Notes under the pieces: generated by a model | What the model saw: the letters and a program-made list of their open reading frames with translations, nothing else | Databases searched by the model: none | What the model was told of the DNA's origin: nothing | Shown here: positions 46,868 to 56,189 of the stretch, piece after piece | Numbering within the stretch: position 1 is the stretch's first letter | Layout: each line of letters begins with the position of its first letter | Assembly (NCBI GenBank): GCA_015065005.1 | Contig: SVRE01000002.1 | Span: 1 to 64,000, forward strand | DNA: 64,000 nt | From: Oscillospiraceae bacterium | GTDB lineage: Bacteria; Bacillota; Clostridia; Oscillospirales; CAG-272 | Reading direction: 5' to 3' | Translations under genes and position numbers: made by a program

Positions 46868-48505
46868 TTACACCTCCTGTATATTGTCATCAACGTCTGG
46901 CACTATGTTATCTTCTTCCTCTACTACTGGAAGAAATTCTGGTTGCTCTACGGCTTCACCTTGAATATCAAACACTAATGCCACATTTGCAAATTCGTTT
47001 GTTGGATTACACATACCATAGCCAATGTCTTGTGGCTTTGTATATGTTGCTTCGTAAATGCTCATTTCACCTGCCTTAGCAGTTACTTTACACTCTGGAA
47101 GAATATATCCTGCAAGTCCGGCGCTGTGGTGTCCTGTACCAATACCTGCTGCGTTAATACCGCCTTGTGCATTGATTTCAGTTTCTTCACCGATAATTTC
47201 AATGTAGCAAACACCATAATTTGACTGACAATAGCAATCATAACCTGAGCCTATACCTGCTCCGTACTGACCGCCTGTTACATTGATTTTAGAATTATCA
47301 ATGAAAATCTTTACATACTGGTCTTTGCTTACATTCTTGTAAACTCGGCTACCACCAATACCTGCTGATGCTGTACCTCCTGTAATTTGGTCTAAGTCGC
47401 AGTTTTGGATGGTTATATCTACCGCAGTCCAATAAAGAGCTCCAATAGCTGCTGACTTAGAGCCACCGTCTGCTTTCTTTACTGTTACATTCTTTAATTT
47501 AAGAATGCCTGAGTCATAGTCCCCGTCTACACCACAACCTACACCGATAGCACAACCACCTTCTGCTTCTTGCTTGCCATAACTAAGGTCGCCTGCAATA
47601 AATGTATCTTGTGCAAAACCACCCTTTGCGTACTCAATAACAGTATTTTCAATGGTTACAACAGATTTATCGCCACCACCAATACCAAAAGCCTTATTAC
47701 CATAGCCCTTAGCTGTGAGTGAAGCCATATCTTTAATGGTTAGTGAACCTATGTTCTGGACTGCATTTCCTATGCCACTACCCCTCTTATTTAGATATGT
47801 TTCATCATCTGTGTTACCGTAGCCATCAATGGCAAGATATTCAAGTCCGTTATTTCCTACTGCTACAAGACTATCTCCTGTAAGTAAAAGCTTTGTTCCG
47901 TAAGGTACTTCAATACCATCACCGTCTTTTGCTCCGGTAAGTGATACATTACCTACGATTTTTACAGTAATATCTGCACCATCAAGAAGTGCTAATCCAC
48001 TATCTCCTTCGGTTGTTGCTAAAGACATTACGTTTTCAAGAATGAGTGTGCCTTTACCCCCTATATCAATTCCGTTGAAATGACCGTTCATAATGGTTAC
48101 TTTACCTTCCTCAAGTTCTACACTAACTGTTTTGTCATAATCCTCGGAAAAGATAAATGTTACTTCCTTATTGCCTACATTAAGAGGCTCAGCTATCTCG
48201 ATAGTTGATGGAATTTCAATAGTTGCTCCGTTTTCAATGCTTGCAAGAGCTGTTGTAAGCTCTTCTACATCCTCAACTAAAATAATTGGTGGCTTTTGTG
48301 GTCCAATACCATCATCATTATCGTTACCATTGTCGGTATCAATATCAGTATCGGTATCTGGTTTCAAATCACTGCCTATATCAATGCTTGAGTCTGTTGA
48401 AGGTGTTTCATCAACTGGCTTGTCTGGAACTACTAAAACAGCTATAGCACCAATAGCAGCGATTGCTAAAAATATTGCTAATATAATCATTAGAATTTTC
48501 TTCAT
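46868..48505 (-). CDS. Membrane-anchored beta-helix protein with GIG repeats
   Basis: The 545-residue protein begins with one membrane segment or signal anchor (ILMIILAIFLAIAAIGAIAVLVV), then an Asp/Thr-rich linker (to about residue 70). A long right-handed beta-helix-like region follows with recurring GIG cores: SGIGNA, FGIGGGDKS, AIGVGCG, AAIGAL, AGIGGSR, AGIGSGYD and AGIGTGHH. Such repeats are typical of extracellular adhesin-like proteins. It ends in an acidic tail. It is probably displayed outside the cell and might mediate contact for transfer of the element. Confidence 0.75.
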   Translation of the reverse strand: MKKILMIILAIFLAIAAIGAIAVLVVPDKPVDETPSTDSSIDIGSDLKPDTDTDIDTDNGNDNDDGIGPQKPPIILVEDVEELTTALASIENGATIEIPSTIEIAEPLNVGNKEVTFIFSEDYDKTVSVELEEGKVTIMNGHFNGIDIGGKGTLILENVMSLATTEGDSGLALLDGADITVKIVGNVSLTGAKDGDGIEVPYGTKLLLTGDSLVAVGNNGLEYLAIDGYGNTDDETYLNKRGSGIGNAVQNIGSLTIKDMASLTAKGYGNKAFGIGGGDKSVVTIENTVIEYAKGGFAQDTFIAGDLSYGKQEAEGGCAIGVGCGVDGDYDSGILKLKNVTVKKADGGSKSAAIGALYWTAVDITIQNCDLDQITGGTASAGIGGSRVYKNVSKDQYVKIFIDNSKINVTGGQYGAGIGSGYDCYCQSNYGVCYIEIIGEETEINAQGGINAAGIGTGHHSAGLAGYILPECKVTAKAGEMSIYEATYTKPQDIGYGMCNPTNEFANVALVFDIQGEAVEQPEFLPVVEEEDNIVPDVDDNIQEV

Positions 48506-48559
48506 AAATCTCCTTTCTGCGCAAATGGGATTGTTAGTCCCATCTACGACTAAAAAATT

Positions 48560-49357
48560 TTATTGTGTGTTATTATTTGGTTCTTCTGGTTCTTTAGACT
48601 TGTCCCGATTCTTTTTGAACGCTTTTCCTATCATCTTGAATGGGAAAATAATTATTTTAATTAGCCATCTAAATCCAGCAATAATAAGCTTTATCAGAAA
48701 AGGTATTGCCGGATAGATAAGATAGATAACAAGAATAAGGATTAAAAGAGCCACTACAATTTTCCACCACTCAAATTCTGCTGGTGGAGGTGTAAATCCG
48801 TTTACAATATCCATTGGACTTGAAACAACAGGAATAACGTGATAAACACCGTCTTTATTAAAGGTTAGCTCGATAATATCAAAATCAAAGAAAACAGTTT
48901 GTTGAGCTGCGTATGTATGCTTATCATTAACATTAGAAATATCGGACGTCCAAGCTTCTTGACAATAATAATCTGTGTTAGCAAAACGGAAAAGAACTAC
49001 TCTTTCATTGTTTTCTACAGCATTGTCATAAAATTCCTTTAAGTCGTCAATATCATCCTCATTTACAAGCAAATTAGCCGCATCAGTGCTATCTGTTCCT
49101 GTAAAATCGCTTCCCTTTAACTCATAAATTGGTGGTACGTTACCCTTTTCATCCTTAATTTCATAAGGCTTGAGGACAAGCTCACATGCCATAGCATCGT
49201 TAAATACGATGTCAAGAACTACGTAACCGCCGTTATCAGGTGGAACTACGCCAATCTTTACATCACGTCCTCTGATATTGCCCTTGATAAAGTAACTAAA
49301 ATAGGTGTTACCATCTTTCTCGAAAGTTTCTCTTTCTACAAAAATCTGTTTGTTCAT
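48560..49357 (-). CDS. Unknown protein with C-terminal membrane segments
   Basis: The 265-residue protein has a soluble N-terminal part (about 200 residues) with FIKGNIRGRDVKIGVVPPDNGGY, then a strongly hydrophobic stretch WKIVVALLILILVIYLIYPAI and amphipathic helices rich in Ile and Lys. It ends in a charged tail. It is not recognised. The opening segment resembles small proteins repeatedly found next to plasmid replication genes in Clostridia, a weak memory-based link. It belongs to the same minus-strand operon. Confidence 0.6.
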   Translation of the reverse strand: MNKQIFVERETFEKDGNTYFSYFIKGNIRGRDVKIGVVPPDNGGYVVLDIVFNDAMACELVLKPYEIKDEKGNVPPIYELKGSDFTGTDSTDAANLLVNEDDIDDLKEFYDNAVENNERVVLFRFANTDYYCQEAWTSDISNVNDKHTYAAQQTVFFDFDIIELTFNKDGVYHVIPVVSSPMDIVNGFTPPPAEFEWWKIVVALLILILVIYLIYPAIPFLIKLIIAGFRWLIKIIIFPFKMIGKAFKKNRDKSKEPEEPNNNTQ

Positions 49358-49379
49358 TTTTAAATCCTCCTAAATTTGA

Positions 49380-49703
49380 TTATTTCTTGTTTTTCTTTTG
49401 ATTCTGCTTGGAGTACTCCATAGCCTGTTCCTTAGTCATGCCAAGTTTTTCTTGTGCATAATAGTACTTGTAAACACCTGCGTGGTCGTGTTGACATTGG
49501 AGATAACCTAAACGAACACCCTGCTCGATTTCAGTGAGCTGTTCGCCCTCCTTATCACCCCACATATGAACACGCTTTCTGTTTTCTTGTGCATAACCCT
49601 TCGCTCTTGTATGAGGGTAAGCCCAACGACCTTTGTCGTACTTCTTCTTTTCTACCGGAGCAGCTTGTGCCGCTTCTGGCTTCTTTGACTTTGAATTAGC
49701 CAT
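49380..49703 (-). CDS. Unknown basic protein, first gene of the HUH-element operon
   Basis: The 107-residue protein has a Lys/Ala-rich disordered start (KKPEAAQAAPVEKKK), a central EIEQGVRLGYLQCQHDHAGVY and a Lys-rich end. It is soluble and basic and may bind nucleic acid; not recognised. It is first in the operon and follows a leader of about 190 bases. Its ribosome site is CGAAAGGAAAATTTT. Confidence 0.6.
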   Translation of the reverse strand: MANSKSKKPEAAQAAPVEKKKYDKGRWAYPHTRAKGYAQENRKRVHMWGDKEGEQLTEIEQGVRLGYLQCQHDHAGVYKYYYAQEKLGMTKEQAMEYSKQNQKKNKK

Positions 49704-50052
49704 CTTAAAATTTTCCTTTCGTATCTATAACATAATAGTAATGGTTCGGCTCTTCGCCTATATTCAATTTTCAATTTGTAATCAGAGCTTATTTTAAACA
49801 TTTTGTTCGTGCGATCTGTTTTGGTCGGTGGCCACCGTTATCTACCTCGTAGTACCGCAACAACCAATCGTTTTTCTTTCACTCTTACGTGATTACGATA
49901 ACAGTATAGCTTAGAAAAAAGGTGTTTTCCACTAACTGACTCGCCCAAATTCAATTACTTTTCATCCACTTTCTTGTCACACTTTTTACTCAAATATTTA
50001 TTCGTTTTTACTAACCCTCACTAAACCTTGACTAACTCTACATATGAAAAAA
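49704..50052. other. Leader and control region of the HUH-element operon
   Basis: No gene is present. From the promoter at 49903-49931 the minus-strand leader is about 190 bases long and contains a perfect 12-base palindrome CGGTGGCCACCG (49826-49837) beside GGTAGATAACGG. This could be an operator, an RNA structure or part of an origin. The remaining plus-side sequence to 50052 is AT-rich without recognisable features. Confidence 0.45.
49903..49931 (-). promoter_or_regulatory. Promoter of the HUH-element operon with a shared -35 region
   Basis: -35 TGGAAA (49931-49926), 17 bases, -10 TATACT (49908-49903) on the minus strand. The -35 lies in GTTAGTGGAAAA, which recurs before the small gene at 58783-58962, where it also precedes a -10 at 17 bases. 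Confidence 0.6.
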
Positions 50053-50077
50053 GGACAAGGCTTTTGTTGCCCTGTCC
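50047..50077 (-). terminator. Minus-strand terminator-like hairpin before abiE
   Basis: GGACAAGGC and GCCCTGTCC pair with one mismatch; on the minus strand it is followed by TTTTTT. No minus-strand gene is seen upstream of it, so it may shield the element operon from antisense transcription. Confidence 0.5.
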
Positions 50078-50150
50078 CAATTTATCAATCTGCAATTGTA
50101 CGATTTTCAATTTTGCTTTGAAAACATTTTAATATTATTGTAAAAAACTC

Positions 50151-50189
50151 TTGTAAAATCGTTAGAAAAAGTATATAATATTTCTAACG
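50151..50189 (+). promoter_or_regulatory. abiE promoter covered by an inverted-repeat operator
   Basis: -35 TTGTAA (50151-50156), 17 bases, -10 TATAAT (50174-50179). CGTTAGAAA (50160-50168) and TTTCTAACG (50181-50189) form a perfect 9-base inverted repeat that encloses the -10. AbiEi antitoxins are known to repress their own promoters by binding inverted repeats, so this is the expected AbiEi operator. Confidence 0.8.
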
Positions 50190-50199
50190 AGGTGATGGC

Positions 50200-50808
50200 A
50201 TGGATAAAACAATTAACTTGCAACTTGTAAGAGATAGGATTAATGCATCTGAAATTGGTACAGTGTTTGTAGCAATGGACTTTGTTGATATCTCAGACAA
50301 GACGAATATAAATGCTTATTTGGCCCGTCTGGTTGATGAGGGGCTTGTTCGTCGTATTCTGCGTGGAGTTTACGACAAGCCTGAATTTAATGAATTTTTA
50401 GGCGAATTTGTAGCACCGGCACCAGACAAGGTGGCAAATGCACTTGCACGTAATTTCGGCTGGACTATTGTTCCTTGTGGAGACACTGCATTAAATTTAC
50501 TTGGCTTATCCACACAGGTTCCTGCAACTTGGGTTTATGTAAGTGATGGCACATATAAGGAATACACCTACGATAATACCACCATTCAGTTTAAAAGAAC
50601 AACCAATAAAGAGGTTTCCAAACTGTCATATAAAACAGCACTTGTAATTCAAGCATTAAAGGCTCTCGGCAAGGACAAAATAGATGATACCGTTATTAGT
50701 CGTTTAAGAAAACTTTTGACAGACGAAGAAAAGAAAAATATGCTTGATGAAGCAAAGGCAGCAACCTCTTGGATTTACGAATATATCAAACTAATTTGTA
50801 GGAGCTGA
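50200..50808 (+). CDS. abiEi: AbiEi-type antitoxin and transcriptional repressor
   Basis: The 202-residue protein fits the AbiEi/DUF6088 family of type IV antitoxins. It has an N-terminal winged helix (about 10-60, INAYLARLVDEGLVRRILRGVY) and a C-terminal domain that counters the toxin's effect (ALARNFGWTIVPCGDTALNLLGL). It is known in the family to repress its own operon and to protect from AbiEii without binding it. GAGGTGATGGC precedes the ATG. It lies 4 bases before abiEii. The operator is visible in the promoter. Confidence 0.85.
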   Translation: MDKTINLQLVRDRINASEIGTVFVAMDFVDISDKTNINAYLARLVDEGLVRRILRGVYDKPEFNEFLGEFVAPAPDKVANALARNFGWTIVPCGDTALNLLGLSTQVPATWVYVSDGTYKEYTYDNTTIQFKRTTNKEVSKLSYKTALVIQALKALGKDKIDDTVISRLRKLLTDEEKKNMLDEAKAATSWIYEYIKLICRS

Positions 50809-50812
50809 CAAT

Positions 50813-51817
50813 ATGCGTAACATTGCAAAGATTAATGAAAATGATAGAAAGGCGCTCTTTCATAATACTGCTGCAAAGATGGGTATGACGGATGCGATTA
50901 TAGAAAAGGATTTTTGGGTGTGCTATATGCTTGATTATCTTTTTAACCGTTCTGCTTGGAAAAATAATATTGCATTTAAAGGCGGAACAAGTCTGTCAAA
51001 AGCATACGGACTAATTGAACGCTTTTCCGAGGATATTGATTTGATTCTTGATTGGCGTGTGCTTGGCTATGGACTGAACGAGCCTTGGGAAGCGCGTAGT
51101 AACTCAAAACAGGATGCTTTCAATAAGGAAGCTAACACAAAAGCTGAGGATTTTTTGCGTGATACCTTTCTCCCTTCAATAGTTGCAGATTTAACAGATG
51201 AGCTTGGTGAAAATATCAAGTGCTTTATTGATGAGGATGACCCTCAAACTGTAAAAATTGCATATCCAAATAGCTTTTCAGACGTGTCAATTTTGCAAGA
51301 AATACGCCTTGAAATTGGTGCTCTCGCTGCTTGGACTCCTGTAAAATTAGCAAAAATAACACCTTATGCTGCTGAACAATACGGCAGATTATTCAAGCAA
51401 CCGTCAACCGAGATTTTAACGGTTTTACCAGAACGTACTTTTTGGGAAAAGGTTACGATTTTACATAGAGAAGCCTTTAGAGCTGAGGATAGACCATTTC
51501 CATCAAGATATTCAAGACACTATTATGACCTATACCGTATGATGAAAACACAGGTTAAAGATAACGCCTTGGCAGATAACGACTTGCTTACCCGTGTTGT
51601 AGATTTTAAGGACAAGTTCTATCGCTGTCCTTGGGCAAGATATGACCTTGCAAAGCGTGGCACAATGAAGTTAATGCCACCCGAATACAATGTGGATAAG
51701 CTTCGTGAAGACTATGAGCATATGCAGAATATGCTATTTGGCGAAAAGCCAAGTTTTGAAGAAATTCTGCAAAGTATTGAAGAATTAGAGAAAAATATAA
51801 ATGAAAAAGGTGCCTAA
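50813..51817 (+). CDS. abiEii: AbiEii-type nucleotidyltransferase toxin
   Basis: The 334-residue protein belongs to the AbiEii/DUF1814 nucleotidyltransferase family. NIAFKGGTSLSKAYG carries the GGTS motif (about residues 56-59), and RFSEDIDLILD gives the catalytic Asp-x-Asp. A further WEKVTILHREAF motif is typical. AbiEii toxins block growth, and some act by adding nucleotides to tRNA, which gives phage resistance by abortive infection. It is directly downstream of the antitoxin gene with a GGAGCTGACAAT site. Length and motifs are complete. Confidence 0.9.
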   Translation: MRNIAKINENDRKALFHNTAAKMGMTDAIIEKDFWVCYMLDYLFNRSAWKNNIAFKGGTSLSKAYGLIERFSEDIDLILDWRVLGYGLNEPWEARSNSKQDAFNKEANTKAEDFLRDTFLPSIVADLTDELGENIKCFIDEDDPQTVKIAYPNSFSDVSILQEIRLEIGALAAWTPVKLAKITPYAAEQYGRLFKQPSTEILTVLPERTFWEKVTILHREAFRAEDRPFPSRYSRHYYDLYRMMKTQVKDNALADNDLLTRVVDFKDKFYRCPWARYDLAKRGTMKLMPPEYNVDKLREDYEHMQNMLFGEKPSFEEILQSIEELEKNINEKGA

Positions 51818-51889
51818 ACAACTTTAAAAGCAAAAATCTAAAGAATTTAGTGTTTGGCATAATAGAAACAATAAAGGATTTTAAACAAT

Positions 51890-53278
51890 ATGGATTTAAG
51901 TAAATGTCAAATATTTACTCCGCCACACATTGTAAAATATATGCTTGATAAAATTGATTATACAAGCAAAATTTTCAACAAAAAAATCATTGACAATGCG
52001 TGTGGTACAGGAAATATATTGGTTGAAGTGGTTGAAAGGTTTATTGCAGATGCAAAAAAATCAAAGAAGACCAATGCAGTTATAAAAAAGGGATTAGAAT
52101 CATGTATATATGGATATGATATTGATTCTAAAATGGTAGAAGCCTGCATTAATAATTTAAACGAAGTTGCAGGGCGTTTTAAAATTAGAGATGTTAAATG
52201 GAACATATATAATCAAGATGGTCTTTATATTGAAGACTCATTTGACTATGTTGTTGGCAATCCGCCATATATTTCGTATTTAGATCTTGAAAAAGATACA
52301 AGAGCTAAAACTAAGGAAAAATTCAGCTCTTGTTCCGTGGGTAAATTTGATTATTCATACGCATTTATAGAAAAGGGATTGCAAATTCTAAAATTAAACG
52401 GAAAAATGGCTATGATAAGTCCAGCAAACATGTTTAAAACGGTATTTGCGGATAAATTAAGAGAGATAATAAAACAAGAGTTAACACATATCGTTGATTG
52501 CTCGACAATTAAAATATTTGCAGGGGTGTTAACCACATCAGCAATTACCATATACGAAAAAGGATGCAAATCAAACGTTTTGGTTTACCAAGAATTTGCT
52601 GATGCAGAAAAGAAAGAACAAATTATCAAAAAAGACACGCTAGTTGGGAAATGGAATTTTACTAATTATATCGAATCGGGAAATAGACGCTTTGGAGATT
52701 ATTTTAAAGCTTCAAATTGTATAGCAACTTTAGCAAATAAAGTTTTTATACATAAAATCGATGAACAAGGAAATTTAGCGATTGATGTAGAACCAGAAGC
52801 AGTCAAGGTGGCAATAAGCCCCAAATCTGAGCAATTTGGAATAAAACAGAAGATAATATTTCCATATTATTATGAAAACGGTAAACTTAAAAATTATACT
52901 GAGAAAGAAATAAATTTAAAGTTTCCTAAGTTAATGAAATATTTAACTTCCAAAAGAGTCGAACTAATATCGCGAGACTCGGATAAAAGTGCTAAATGGT
53001 ATGAATATGGTCGCTCACAGGCATTGAGTAGCATGAACCAAGAAAAACTGCTCATTTCAACCATAATAACCAAGGTTGTAAAACTATACAAATTAGATAA
53101 CAATACAATTCCTTATTCTGGAATTTATATTGTTCCTCGTGGAAATGCTTCTTTGGATGATGCAAAACTGATATTACAAACAGAAAGATTTTATAACTAC
53201 TTACATACTAAAGGAGTAAATGTTAGTGGTGAATCAATAAGAATTTCTTCAAGAGATGTTGAAGAATACAGATATTAA
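51890..53278 (+). CDS. N6-adenine DNA methyltransferase (Eco57I/TaqI-like)
   Basis: The 462-residue protein shows motif I DNACGTGNIL (about 35-44) for S-adenosylmethionine and the catalytic NPPY (124-127), as in gamma-type adenine methylases. The C-terminal half resembles the TaqI-like specificity region (KYLTSKRVELISRDSDKSAKWYEYGRSQ as separate stretches). It is first in a four-gene run with gaps of 12, 9 and 4 bases, followed by a GHKL ATPase, a receiver protein and an HNH nuclease. It probably protects host DNA at the site attacked by the nuclease. No separate specificity subunit is present. Confidence 0.88.
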   Translation: MDLSKCQIFTPPHIVKYMLDKIDYTSKIFNKKIIDNACGTGNILVEVVERFIADAKKSKKTNAVIKKGLESCIYGYDIDSKMVEACINNLNEVAGRFKIRDVKWNIYNQDGLYIEDSFDYVVGNPPYISYLDLEKDTRAKTKEKFSSCSVGKFDYSYAFIEKGLQILKLNGKMAMISPANMFKTVFADKLREIIKQELTHIVDCSTIKIFAGVLTTSAITIYEKGCKSNVLVYQEFADAEKKEQIIKKDTLVGKWNFTNYIESGNRRFGDYFKASNCIATLANKVFIHKIDEQGNLAIDVEPEAVKVAISPKSEQFGIKQKIIFPYYYENGKLKNYTEKEINLKFPKLMKYLTSKRVELISRDSDKSAKWYEYGRSQALSSMNQEKLLISTIITKVVKLYKLDNNTIPYSGIYIVPRGNASLDDAKLILQTERFYNYLHTKGVNVSGESIRISSRDVEEYRY

Positions 53279-53290
53279 GGAGGGTTTCAA

Positions 53291-55543
53291 ATGGCGAAGA
53301 TACCTTTTAATGTAGATGCAAATACAGCTAGATTAATAGGCCGAGAAAATGTTTCCAAGTTGGACGGAGCTATTATAGAAATAATAAAAAATGCGTATGA
53401 TGCAGATGCAACTATTTGTGCTTTATATTTCGATGAAAGCAACAATAAGTTGTGGATTATTGACAATGGTTGTGGAATGGACGAAGAAATTGTGAAAAAG
53501 CATTGGATGTCAATAGGATATTCTGACAAAGATGTTGAACTTCGTTCTAACAAAGGTAGGATTAAAACAGGAGCAAAAGGAATAGGACGATTTGCATTAG
53601 ATAGGTTGGGTGCTCATTGTACTATGTATACATATAATGGCGGAAATCACATTGTTTGGACTGTAAATTGGGAAGAGTTCATCAGAGGCGTAAATATCAA
53701 TGAGGTGTATGCCGATTTGGAAAATAGCAATTTCATGGAGAGTGGGTTGCTTGATAAGATACAGAATCTTGATGCGAAAAAATTAGCAACTGAAAATTTC
53801 AATACGGGTACAATTTTTGAGATAAACGAGTTAAGAGATGCATGGGACGAAAAATTTTTTGATAGATTGAAAAATAATTTAACTTCTTTGATTCCACCAA
53901 GTTTAGGAAATTCGTTTAAGGTATATTTGTTTGATAACAAGACAACAACAAACGATGCGCAAATCGTATCGGAACTTCTTACATCATATGACTATGCTGT
54001 GGATTTTTCGGTCTCTAATAATGGTGAGGTTAATATAAGTGTTATTAGAAATGAATTTGAATTTGGATCGAAAAATGACTATATTTTAAGTGAAGCAGAC
54101 TTTAACGACAGAGATAAAGAATATTTTAATGGTAAACCGATTGTATTCAATAAGAATGTTAAAGATTTCCATATAGGTATTACCGATGAATCACCGTATT
54201 GTTTGGGAGCCTTTTCTGGAAAAATGTGTTTTTATAAGATAGTTTCACAAGAAAAGAATGAACAGAAATTTTACTATAAACCTTTTGAACACAGAAAATC
54301 TCTTATCAAAAAATATGGCGGAATAAAAATTTACAGAGATGGATTTAGAGTTAGACCCTATGGAGAGAGTGGAACGCCACAGTTTGACTGGTTGCTATTA
54401 TCAAGTCGTCACTATAATTCCGCATATCCAATTAGTTCAAAGTTAGGCAAATGGACAGTAGATTCCTCACAGGTAATAGGGGAAATTAACATTTCAAGGC
54501 TTAATGAAACGCTTAACGATCAAGCCAATAGAGAAGGAATCTTTGAAAACAACGATTTTGAAATATTCAAAAAAATAATAATAGAAATACTTTCGTTTTT
54601 AGAAGATGACCGTCAACAGGTAATTCGAAAATTGAATGATTTGTGGGAAAAAGAAAATCAATCACAAAAAGCAGAAGATGAAATTGAAGATAAATACGAA
54701 AGATATCAAAAAAACAAAAAAGAAAATAATAATTCGAAATCAGAGGATTTTAAGAATGATGAGTACGTACATGTAGAAGATGCGAAAAAGGCGATTGATG
54801 GCAAAACTGCTCAAATCAACGATTTAGAAGATGAAAACAGGCTTTTGCGTTCATTGGCTACAACAGGAATAGCTATAAATACTTATATGCATGAAATGAG
54901 AGCGTTGATTCATGATCTTAAGATGAATGCTAAAAGAGCTAGTGAAGCATATCGAATTAGAAAAGATATAGATGAAGCAATAGCTGCTATAAATAAGGTT
55001 AGAGATGTTACTAAGGATTTTGAGTCTTGGTTTCAAGTCACTATAGGAAGTACTCGTGCAGATAAACGAACACGCCAAAAGGTAAATGTGAAAGAGCTAA
55101 TATTTGAATGTATTGAGTCTTGGGAAAAATCTTTAGGTGATGATATTGAATTCGAGACTAATTTCAGCGAAGAAGAAATTTGGCTTGTTTGCTTTCCGTA
55201 TGAAATCGAGTCAATATTCCATAATTTAATCTCCAATTCTTTTAAGTCTTTTAAAAGAGGAAAAATAGCTAACAAAAAAATATCAGTATCGGTAGTTGCA
55301 AATGAAGATAAAATTATTATAAGCTATAATGATAACGGGGAAGGCTTATTGCCTGAGTTTAAAGTTAATCCGGACATTATATTAAAACAGATGGTTACTG
55401 GAGATATTGTAAACGGTCAAAAGCAAGGTACAGGCTTAGGAATGTGGATAGTTAATAACATAATTTCTGATTATAAGGGAAGAATAGATTTATCTAAAAA
55501 TATAAAATCTGAAAATGGTTTTTACATTGACATAATAATATAG
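53291..55543 (+). CDS. MORC/Hsp90-like GHKL ATPase fused to a histidine kinase
   Basis: The 750-residue protein has two ATP-binding GHKL domains. The N-terminal one (about 1-200) reads like MORC/MutL/Hsp90: IIKNAYDAD (N-box), IDNGCGM (59-63) and GAKGIGRF (94-101). A helical charged linker (about 445-520) leads to a histidine kinase unit: MHEMRALIHDLK, with a His (about 533) placed like a phospho-acceptor, then HNLISNSFKSF, NDNGEG and GTGLGMWIV. No membrane part is present. GGAGGGTTTCAA follows the methylase stop directly. It may sense invading DNA through the first domain and pass phosphate to the next gene's receiver. Confidence 0.85.
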   Translation: MAKIPFNVDANTARLIGRENVSKLDGAIIEIIKNAYDADATICALYFDESNNKLWIIDNGCGMDEEIVKKHWMSIGYSDKDVELRSNKGRIKTGAKGIGRFALDRLGAHCTMYTYNGGNHIVWTVNWEEFIRGVNINEVYADLENSNFMESGLLDKIQNLDAKKLATENFNTGTIFEINELRDAWDEKFFDRLKNNLTSLIPPSLGNSFKVYLFDNKTTTNDAQIVSELLTSYDYAVDFSVSNNGEVNISVIRNEFEFGSKNDYILSEADFNDRDKEYFNGKPIVFNKNVKDFHIGITDESPYCLGAFSGKMCFYKIVSQEKNEQKFYYKPFEHRKSLIKKYGGIKIYRDGFRVRPYGESGTPQFDWLLLSSRHYNSAYPISSKLGKWTVDSSQVIGEINISRLNETLNDQANREGIFENNDFEIFKKIIIEILSFLEDDRQQVIRKLNDLWEKENQSQKAEDEIEDKYERYQKNKKENNNSKSEDFKNDEYVHVEDAKKAIDGKTAQINDLEDENRLLRSLATTGIAINTYMHEMRALIHDLKMNAKRASEAYRIRKDIDEAIAAINKVRDVTKDFESWFQVTIGSTRADKRTRQKVNVKELIFECIESWEKSLGDDIEFETNFSEEEIWLVCFPYEIESIFHNLISNSFKSFKRGKIANKKISVSVVANEDKIIISYNDNGEGLLPEFKVNPDIILKQMVTGDIVNGQKQGTGLGMWIVNNIISDYKGRIDLSKNIKSENGFYIDIII

Positions 55544-55552
55544 AGGTGAATT

Positions 55553-56185
55553 ATGTACAGGATAGGTTATTTGGATGATGAAAATCGAGAATATGAGAAT
55601 TATAAGGTGGATTTCGCGTTTCATGAAATCGATTTAATTAAAATTACAGGAATAGAAACAAAAGCACAACTTAGAGACTATATTCTTGGAGAAAAATTAG
55701 ATGCGATAATTATTGATTATGATTTATCCAAAAATCACAATGAAGAGTTGATAGATGGGAATTCTTTAGTTAGATATTTAAATATTGAAATACCCGATTT
55801 TCCATCTGTTATTCTAACAAGCTTTGCAGCAGATAGCAGAAATGACAATACTGTTATGCATGCCTTGATATTGGATAGAAACATAATGACAAATGATGTT
55901 GATGGCCCCGAATATTCTAACTTTATTAAGACCATTGAGAATTTGATTACAGTTTTCAAAAAAAGAATGGAACTAAATGTTCAAGAATACCAAACTTTAA
56001 TATTAAGACGAAAAAACTATAATGATTTAACACCCGTTGAAGAGCAAAGACTAATTAGTTTGTATAAACTTCTTTATTCATATGATCTTATTGATGAAAT
56101 AAACCCATCATTGCTAACACCTGCCTTGAGTGAAAAGTTAGATAAAGTATTAAATAGCATCAAAAAACTAACCGAGGGAAAATAA
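55553..56185 (+). CDS. Receiver-domain protein
   Basis: The 210-residue protein has an N-terminal receiver (about 1-130): paired acids LDDE (8-9), IIIDYD with Asp55 as likely phosphate acceptor and VILTSF for the conserved Ser/Thr. The usual Lys near the end of the domain is not evident. The C-terminal 80 residues are helical (LTPVEEQRLISLYKLLYSY) and unrecognised, with no DNA-binding helix-turn-helix. It lies 9 bases after the kinase fusion and 4 before the nuclease, so it probably links the two. Alternatively it acts as a phosphate sink. Confidence 0.8.
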   Translation: MYRIGYLDDENREYENYKVDFAFHEIDLIKITGIETKAQLRDYILGEKLDAIIIDYDLSKNHNEELIDGNSLVRYLNIEIPDFPSVILTSFAADSRNDNTVMHALILDRNIMTNDVDGPEYSNFIKTIENLITVFKKRMELNVQEYQTLILRRKNYNDLTPVEEQRLISLYKLLYSYDLIDEINPSLLTPALSEKLDKVLNSIKKLTEGK

Positions 56186-56189
56186 GAAG

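Noticed and set aside
43727-49703. Inovirus-like (filamentous phage) prophage
   Set aside because: An HUH gene and small membrane proteins fit, but no Zot-type assembly ATPase or typical coat gene was recognised.
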